Shown: positions 57,757 to 64,000 of the stretch, in pieces
Position numbering within the stretch: position 1 is the stretch's first letter
Layout: each line of letters begins with the position of its first letter
NCBI RefSeq assembly: GCF_019279795.1
Contig: NC_056739.1
Location: forward strand, 15,757,292 to 15,821,291
Direction of reading: 5' to 3'
Origin: Protopterus annectens
Lineage: Eukaryota > Chordata > Ceratodontiformes > Protopteridae
DNA: 64,000 nt
The notes under the pieces: generated by a model
Databases searched by the model: none
What the model saw: the letters and a program-made list of their open reading frames with translations, nothing else
Told to the model about the DNA's origin: nothing
Translations under genes and position numbers: made by a program

Positions 57757-59209
57757 CTATCGGAACAGACTCTTGAGAACAGTGGAACCAAAATTGGCAC
57801 GGTTTCTGGAAACAATGTCCAATTTGTAATGTGAAATGAATGTATGAGGAGAAGCCCAGGTGACTGCTGCACAAATGGAATCTATTGGCAGCCTATCCTG
57901 AAAAGCTACAGATGTAGCTAATGCCCTAGTTGAATGAGCTCTAGGTCTTGAGGGTAGTTTTTGATGTCTGATCTCATAGATGAAGGTAACTGTAGAGGTG
58001 AGCCATCTAGAGAGGGATACTTTAGTAACTGGAAGGCCCAATTTCCCTTCCGCATATGACAGAAACAACTGATTAGATTTCCTGAATTGTTTAGTCCTGT
58101 CTAGGTAATATCTAAGTTGGCGATGAACATCCAGAAAATGTAGCTTTTGTTCTGACCTGTTTGAATAGTTAGGGAAAAAAAACGGGGAGATCAATAATTT
58201 GGTTTAGGTTTGTTTGAGAGGAAACTTTAGGCAAAAAGGATGGATTAGTACGGAGGGATACCCTATCTTTGTGAAAAACTAAGTAAGGAGGACGACTGCA
58301 CAGAGCATGGAGTTCAGATACTCTTCTCGCTGAAGTTATAGCTACCAGAAAAAGTGTCTTCCAAGAAAGCAACTTCAGAGAACATGAAGCCGCCGGTTCG
58401 AAGGGGGGAAGAATTAAGGATGCCAGAACCAAGTTCAAATCCCATTGAGGCGGGGGGTCTTTGATTGGAGGTTTGAGAAGAAATACGCCCCTTAAAAAGG
58501 CTTTACAGAGTTTGTGAGCCATGATGCTAGACTCTGAAACACCAACATGAAAATTAGATATGGCAGCCAATTGAACTCTAATGGTAGATGCAGAAGATCC
58601 TACATGAAAGAGTTCTGCTAGAAAGTCTAGAATAGACTGGATAGGTGCAGTAAAGGGATCTATGTTTTTTGATGTTGCCCAAAAAGAAAAGCGTTTCCAT
58701 TTGCTACTATAAATCTTCCGGGTAGAAGATTTATGAGAGGCTATCAAGATATCTCGGACCGAGCGAGATATTGAGGGAAGCCTGGCTAAGGCTGGAATCG
58801 GAGAAACCACGCTGTGAGGTTTAGAGAAGGCAGAGATTGGTGCAGCTGACCCGATTGGTGGGTTATCAGATCTGGTACTGGGTCCAGATGCCAAGGCTGC
58901 TCCAAAAGGTAAAGATGAAGAAAGGAAAACCATATCTGTCGAGGCCAGTAAGGGGCAATGAGGATCATTGTCAATCTCAAGGCGATGGCTTTCTGAATTA
59001 GTTGAGATATCAGTGGAAAGGGGGGAAAGGCATATAGAAGTCCCCGGGGCCAATCGTGGACTAGAGCGTCTCTGTTGGGATGGCCTGGTAACGGGAAGAG
59101 AGTGAAGAAGTCGTGACACTTGCTGTTTTGGGGAGTAGCAAAAAGATTGCAGCAAGGCTGGCCCCATCTTAGGAATACTTCTTCTAGAACTGATTTCTTT
59201 AGAGACCAC
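57757..59209 (-). pseudogene. DIRS-F tyrosine recombinase, one indel from open
   Basis: Frame 59209-58169 runs from a segment overlapping the methyltransferase-like region through SRSVRDILIASHKSSTRKIY (catalytic domain start about 58770) and ITSARRVSELHAL (first Arg, about 58330). At 58172 an A8 run has one base too many or few; frame 58194-57757 completes it with HSTRALATS (about 57935), TFISHYKLDIVSR with the Tyr (about 57830) and LFR-stop. A sequencing or recent replication slip is enough to explain the break. Confidence 0.92.
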
Positions 59210-60640
59210 TCATGGGGCATGAGAATTGCTCTGCTCAATTTGTCTGCAATAACGTTGGATTTCCCGGAAATGTGCATTGCTATCAGAAAACGCTGAGAAG
59301 AGATCGCCCATTGCCAAAGTCTGAGTGCCTCTCGACATAAAGGGTATGACCTGGTTCTGCCTTGTTTGTTGATGTACCACACTACGGACATGTTGTCCGT
59401 TTGAATTGCAATAGTCCCAGTGGGAAGAGAGTCGTGAAGGGCTTGCAACGCTAAAAGCACTGCTCTCATCTCTAAGACATTTATGTGCAAGTGGCTCTCG
59501 AAAGGTTGCCACGTGCCTTGGACTGTCCTGCCCTGATAATGCCCCCCCCACACCCGATCAGGGAGGCGTCTGTTGTCAACGTGGCAACTGGGGGGGGAAG
59601 AGTGAAGGGTCTTCCTCGGATAAGTTGAGGTGATGTGATCCACCAGGACAGTTGATTCTTGCATGATTGAGTTATCAATATGGTATGGGACATCGGGAGC
59701 TGTTGAAAGGACCATTGAGTAAACAGCATCCATTGGAGGATCCTCATGTGAAAGCGAGCTAAGGGGAGAAGGGGAATAGCTGCTGCCATGAGTCCTAACA
59801 CCTTCAAAACTAGTCTGGCTTTGACTTTGTTGCATTGTAAGAGAAGGGCAACTTGGTTCCGAATGTCTGACACTCTCTGCTCTGTGAGTCTGGCTGAAAG
59901 ATTGAGTGTGTCTAAGGTGGCGCCTATAAACGTAATAGATTGACAAGGCGACAAGGCAGATTTTTCGAAATTTATCGAAATGCCTAGAGCTTGGCAAGAT
60001 TGGATGGTGAAGTCCCTGGATAGAAGAAGCTGATGTCTGGTGGTGGCGGTAAGGAGCCAGTCGTCTAAATATGGAAACACCTGGAATCCTTCACGTCTCA
60101 AGTGAGCCGCGACCACTGCCATGCATTTGGTAAACACACGGGGGGCTGTAGTGAGACCAAAGGGCAGGGCCCTGAACTGGTAGTGACTGGCTCCCAGCCT
60201 GAAGCGGAGATATCTCCTGGAGCGTCTGTTCATCTTGATGTGGTAGTACACGTCCTGAAGATCTATCGAGCACATCCAATTGTCCTGACCCAAGAAGGGT
60301 AGAATGGACTGTAGCGTGACCATCCGGAATTTTGTTTTCCTGACATACTTGTTTAAGTAGCTGAGATCCAGTATGGGTCTCCAGTACCGTTTTTTTTGGT
60401 ACCAAAAAGAATTTGGAGTAGATTCCGGATCCTTGCTGGTCTGCTGGGACTGATTGGATAGCTCTTTTTGATAGCAGCTTTGAAATTTCTAATGCTGCTT
60501 GTTCCCTTAGACCGGGTGGAACATCTGGAAGGGATCTTTTGGGTTGGGATGGGATGTGAACAAAGGGAATTTTGTAACCCTCGGATATGATCGACTGTAC
60601 CCATTTGTCTTGAGTAAGGGAAAGCCAGGCTTTTGGGTAC
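58786..60640 (-). pseudogene. DIRS-F RT / RNase H / methyltransferase-like
   Basis: RT in 60323-59481: MCSIDLQDVYYHIKMNRRSR, LPFGLTTAPRVFTKCM, VFPYLDDWLLTATTRHQ, into TLTTDASLIG; a frameshift there moves to 59997-58786 with HINVLEMRAVLL, QTDNMSVVWYINKQGR, VIADKLSRAILM, CCNLFATPQNSKC and ILIAPYWPRQIWF. The RT N-terminal frame (60822-60091) overlaps the end of gag, with a frame change near 60390 at a T7 run. Catalytic residues are all kept. Confidence 0.92.
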
Positions 60641-60691
60641 AGGGATAACCTTCCCCCGACTGCCTCCAAAGGTGGACAGCCGGGCAGCCCC

Positions 60692-62944
60692 TCAGGGATG
60701 CTGAAAGGGTTTGTCAGATAACATTTCTCTGCTACCCTGGTTTTGCGGACCTCCTCTGCCTCTTGGGCGGCATCTATTATTATTCCCCCCTCTGCCTCTA
60801 GAGGGGAATCGGCCTTGTGCATCAGATGAGACTCCCTGGGATTGTTTGCGGAACCACATCTTTCCTCCCCTCTGACCTTTGGGGTAGGGTCTAGAAGGGG
60901 TAGAAAAACGGACTCCTATAGCAGAGAGAGTCTTACCTTGTACCTCACACCTGGTCAATGTATCCTTCACCTGTGGACCAAACAAGGATGATCCATCAAA
61001 GGGAGAATTGGTGAAGGACGCCTTAAAAGGGTCCGCAAAGTTACATAGCCGCATCCAGGCGTGACGTCGTAAGGCAACACCTGTGCCTGCAGCTCTACTC
61101 GCCCCATCTGCAGCATATGAGACCAGCCGCATGGAGGAGTTAACGATGGAATTCAGGGTTGCCAACTGGGAGTTCATTGTGTCTTTGAACCCCTCAGCTG
61201 TAGGATCCTTTATCAGTTCACCCATATCCTTGAGTAAATCTCTCTGGAGACGAGTGAAGTGGCATAACTAATTCAGCGAACGCATTGAAAAGGTCGCTGA
61301 TGAGAACATCCGCTTGCTGTACCTGTCCATGGTCCTAGATTCCTTATTAGGAGGATGGACAGGAACCGAAGGATCAGCTAACTCCTTCTTAGTGGCCGCA
61401 GACACCACCATGGCATCAACAGGGACACCTTTGGATAAAAAATCTTTATCTCTAGGGACAGTAATAAATTTAGATGGTCTCCTCGGGGTGGGTTCCACTG
61501 AATCAGGAGCCGTCCAAGCCTTCCTTGCCACCACTTCCATAAGGGGGTCAAAGGGAGGGGACACCCAGGAGGTAGAAGGGCGAGAGCCAAACGCCTCAAG
61601 ATACACTGACTCATCCTCCGAAGGGTTAAGGGCTGGCCAGTTCCCCCTCTGTTTCAGGATCTCAAGGATGTCAGCAAAGGAGACATCCTCAGAGGGGGAA
61701 CGAGGGGAACCTTCGGATTCCTCTAAGTCAGTGTCAGAGGTGATAGACTCAGGGGAGTCAATGTGCTTCCTCTTGCACTGCCTCTTCCTTGGGGGATCTC
61801 CTAGCAGGTCAGGAGAGACCTTGGAAGAGGAGGAAATTCCCAATGGGGAAACTTGAGGAGTTGGCTCTCTGCGGTCTAAGACAAGGGGGTGAGTAGAAAT
61901 CACCGCAGGCACTGTAGATGGGGGGCTGAAGGAGCCGACTGTGGGGCAAAACCTGGTTCTAGCACGCTCCGCATGACCTCGAAGGCACCCCTGTCAGGCA
62001 AGGCCAGAGGCCCCCGCTCCGAAGAGACAAGGACCTCTCCCGGCACCGACAGGGACGGCTCCGAAGCCGATGTCGGAGCCGAACTCACCAGCGCCAAAGC
62101 CCCGAGAGGGAGAGCAGGGTCGGACAAGGGTCCAATGCCACTCGCCCCCTCGGAGCCGACGAAGGAAGCTCGGCGCCGAGATCCCTCCAAGGAGGAGATC
62201 AGAGCAGACGACGGAGCCGAAAGGGAAGGTATCGGATCCGACGCACCGACAGTCATGGCTCTGACAAGCCCTGGCTCCGGACTCAAAGGAGTCGGAGGAG
62301 GAATGTATTGGGGAACGGAAATAGCCACTGACCGGTGAGTCGGGCTATGCAGCATTTGGGCCAGTGCCTCGGACTTGAGAAGTCTACTCACTACCCTTTG
62401 CAAATCATGGTCAGATAACCTGGAAGACCTTGAGGAATGAGTTTTATGGCTCCGTTCAGAAAGAAGAGGGGATCCTGGCGCCGAATGCACGGAGCCGATA
62501 GAGGGGGATCTGGACATCTTCCTAGACTGTGGCTCCGATAAGAGTATTGGAGCCAATACTCTTATCAGCCTCGGCTCCAGCCGGAGCCGAGGTAACAGTA
62601 TGAGGCTTTGAAACATCGGCTCCAGCCGGAGCCGATGTCGAAGCCGACTCAATCTTTCCAGCAGTCGACTCTGAAACCGGAGCCGACTGTTTGGAAGTTT
62701 TAGAAGGCTTCCCCAACACAGACTGAGTCGGGGGGCCTTCAGGCTTTAATAAGCCCCGCAAGATTAATTTGTTCTTGCGTTCCAGCAGGACTCTAGGGCT
62801 AAAACCATGACAAACAGCACAAGAGTCCTGCAGGTGCAAAGGTCCCAGGCAATACACACAAGAAGTGTGACCATCTGTCAGAGACATTTTCTGACAGCAC
62901 GAGTCACACTTCTTGAAGCCTGAGACCTTAGAGTCATTTGACAT
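60692..62944 (-). pseudogene. DIRS-F gag-like protein, three frame breaks
   Basis: Starts MSNDSKVSGFKKCDSCCQKM at 62944 with the complete Cys/His cluster (CVYCLG, CAVCHGF). The Ser/Pro-rich region is in 62652-61900, the acidic block DVSFADILEILKQRGN in 61912-61268, and MGELIKDPTAEGF through the Arg-Gly tail (NNNRCRPRGRGGPQNQG) in 61225-60692, ending FQHP-stop. Breaks lie near 62550, 61905 and 61268 (a TAG where sisters read on). Confidence 0.85.
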
Positions 62945-63041
62945 CGTAAAGAAGTGCCTGACAACAATACAAACACACTACAGACACACCCTCTACTGAA
63001 AAAATTATTAAAATTAAATTATTAAGGCTAACAAGCCACAA

Positions 63042-63043
<2 letters not shown>

Positions 63044-63126
<83 letters not shown>
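63044..63126. repeat. (AC)n microsatellite
   Basis: An uninterrupted AC run of about 80 bases in the 5' leader of DIRS-F, between the 5' ITR and gag. A shorter AC-rich stretch sits at the same place in DIRS-A and DIRS-J. Confidence 0.97.
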
Positions 63127-63127
<1 letters not shown>

Positions 63128-63378
63128 GCCCTTAACTAAAAAACAACTAATTCAGTCACACTAAAGGACTGAGGGAAGGGAGGGGCCGAAGGCCTATAAG
63201 ATAAGGGAAGAAAGGAAGGGAATATAGACCCGAAAAAACAGGGGTCGATTAATCTAACTATTTAAATAAACTAAAAGGTTATGGTGTGAGACAAAGAGGG
63301 GTTAAGAAATACCTAATATGTAAAAATTCTAACTCACCTGCCTGAGCCGGTAGAAAAGCACCTCGTCAGCTATAGCGG

Positions 63379-63537
63379 CAAACGAGATCTGGGTAGTTAC
63401 CGCCTAGCATTGTGGGATATAGGGGAGCCTCGAGCCGGTGGAATTAGCTCTCGAGCTTTAGTATTGGCCGAGTCGGAGCCGAGGATAGGCTCCGAACCCA
63501 TCCAGCAAGAATGAAGGCGAGATTGACAACTTAACAT
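63379..63537 (-). repeat. 5' inverted terminal repeat of DIRS-F
   Basis: Inverted match to 57236-57423, ending GATTGACAACTTAACAT. The hairpin has GGAGCCGA at 63475-63482 and a slightly shifted second arm. Confidence 0.9.
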
Positions 63538-64000
63538 AGTGTGTAATTCAAAAACCCATCTAGCTGAGGTGATGGCAACCAAGAAAAGGTTTTCCAAGAC
63601 AGAAATGTCTGGGGACAAGATGCTGCTGGTTCAAAGGATGGAAGAACCAGAGAGGCTAAAAAAAAGTTTAGGTCCCAGGTGGGGGGGTTTCCTTACTGGG
63701 GTCCGTAAAATGGTTGTCCCTCATAAGAATGCTTTGCACAGCTTATGGGACATGATGTTAGAGCCCAACTCTCCCACATGAAAATTGGAGATGGCAGCCA
63801 GTTGGACCTGAATGGTAGCTGCAGCTGCCCCTCGTTCGAATATTTCAGCCAGGAAATCAAGATCAATATCATTATTCTTTGCCCAATAAGAGAACCTCTT
63901 CCATTTGCTAGTGTAAATCTTTCTGGTAGTGGGATTGTGAGAGGACAACAGGATGTGCTGTACTGCCGGGGAAATGTTGGGGAGCCTGGCTAAGACTGGA
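63538..64000 (-). pseudogene. DIRS-E tyrosine recombinase, N-terminal part
   Basis: Continues DIRS-E: VAITSARWVFELHT near 63575 carries the first catalytic Arg, and 63948-63721 reads NPTTRKIYTSKWKRFSYWAKNN and IQVQLAAISNFHVG. The element runs past the window edge. Confidence 0.85.

Larger units (their letters stand above)
57236..63537 (-). mobile_element. DIRS-F, full-length DIRS inserted in DIRS-E
   Basis: 6302 bp with 3' ITR, ICR, YR, methyltransferase-like region, RNase H, RT, gag and 5' ITR, same family as DIRS-A and DIRS-C. YR is intact but for one base in an A run. It lies in the YR gene of DIRS-E, which reads on across it. One of the youngest elements of the window. Confidence 0.95.

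Noticed and set aside
62934-63125. Open frame of alternating Cys-Val
   Set aside because: Direct translation of the (AC)n microsatellite in the DIRS-F leader.
1-64000. tRNA or rRNA genes, CRISPR arrays, bacterial operons
   Set aside because: No cloverleaf, rRNA core or spaced short-repeat pattern was noticed; the repeated octamers in gag are irregularly spaced and in both orientations, unlike CRISPR.

Overview
This window holds no gene I can recognise with confidence. It is a dense pile of nested retrotransposons of the kind seen in giant vertebrate genomes. The mix is tyrosine-recombinase (YR) DIRS elements of several families, Penelope-like elements (PLE) with GIY-YIG endonuclease and hammerhead ribozymes, CR1-like, RTE-like and R4/Dong-like LINEs, and short foldback DNA elements. 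That suggests a salamander, caecilian or lungfish; the species cannot be fixed from sequence alone. No tRNA, rRNA, CRISPR or prokaryotic operon is present. Element letters (DIRS-A to DIRS-K, PLE1/2, MITE1-3) are my labels. || Layout. 1-25 is the tip of a DIRS entering from the left. 170-7.96 kb is an R4/Dong-like LINE (+) split by DIRS-A (686-6900). DIRS-D (8.0-11.23 kb) is cut off where an RTE-like LINE begins (+, 11.235-12.75 kb). DIRS-B (13.23-21.32 kb) carries two MITEs and PLE2. PLE1 (21.55-32.94 kb, with pseudo-LTRs and hammerheads at both ends) is split by DIRS-C (25.715-31.918 kb) and sits between two copies of a 1.4-kb segment that includes the 5' end of DIRS-B. 34.36-35.84 kb has coding-like sequence of unknown origin, interrupted by a CR1-like fragment. 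DIRS-G (35.84-40.05 kb) abuts the stub of DIRS-H, followed by DIRS-I (40.32-54.90 kb). DIRS-I contains a CR1-like LINE, the whole of DIRS-J, and a MITE. It is broken by DIRS-K, then a pyrimidine-rich LINE, then DIRS-E, which holds DIRS-F (57.24-63.54 kb). DIRS-E runs off the right edge. || How the parts work. A DIRS unit reads, on the minus strand: 5' inverted terminal repeat (ITR), gag with a Cys/His-rich start and Arg-Gly tail, reverse transcriptase (YLDD), RNase H, a methyltransferase-like region, an overlapping YR frame, an internal complementary region (ICR) that joins the two element ends, and a 3' ITR with about 30 extra bases. Six or more copies keep the ICR. Most frames are broken by a few indels or stops; DIRS-C and DIRS-F are the best preserved. 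|| Most interesting points: (1) a hairpin of the form GGNNCCGA / TCGGNNCC sits at the same offset in the ITRs of different DIRS families with matched changes in both arms, and the same family-specific octamer is scattered in both orientations through gag; (2) PLE1 and PLE2 are flanked by long direct duplications (about 1.4 kb and 69 bp); (3) every DIRS and PLE lies on the minus strand while the coding LINEs lie on the plus strand; (4) a nest about six levels deep; (5) a foldback family with GGGTCTATATTA ends.
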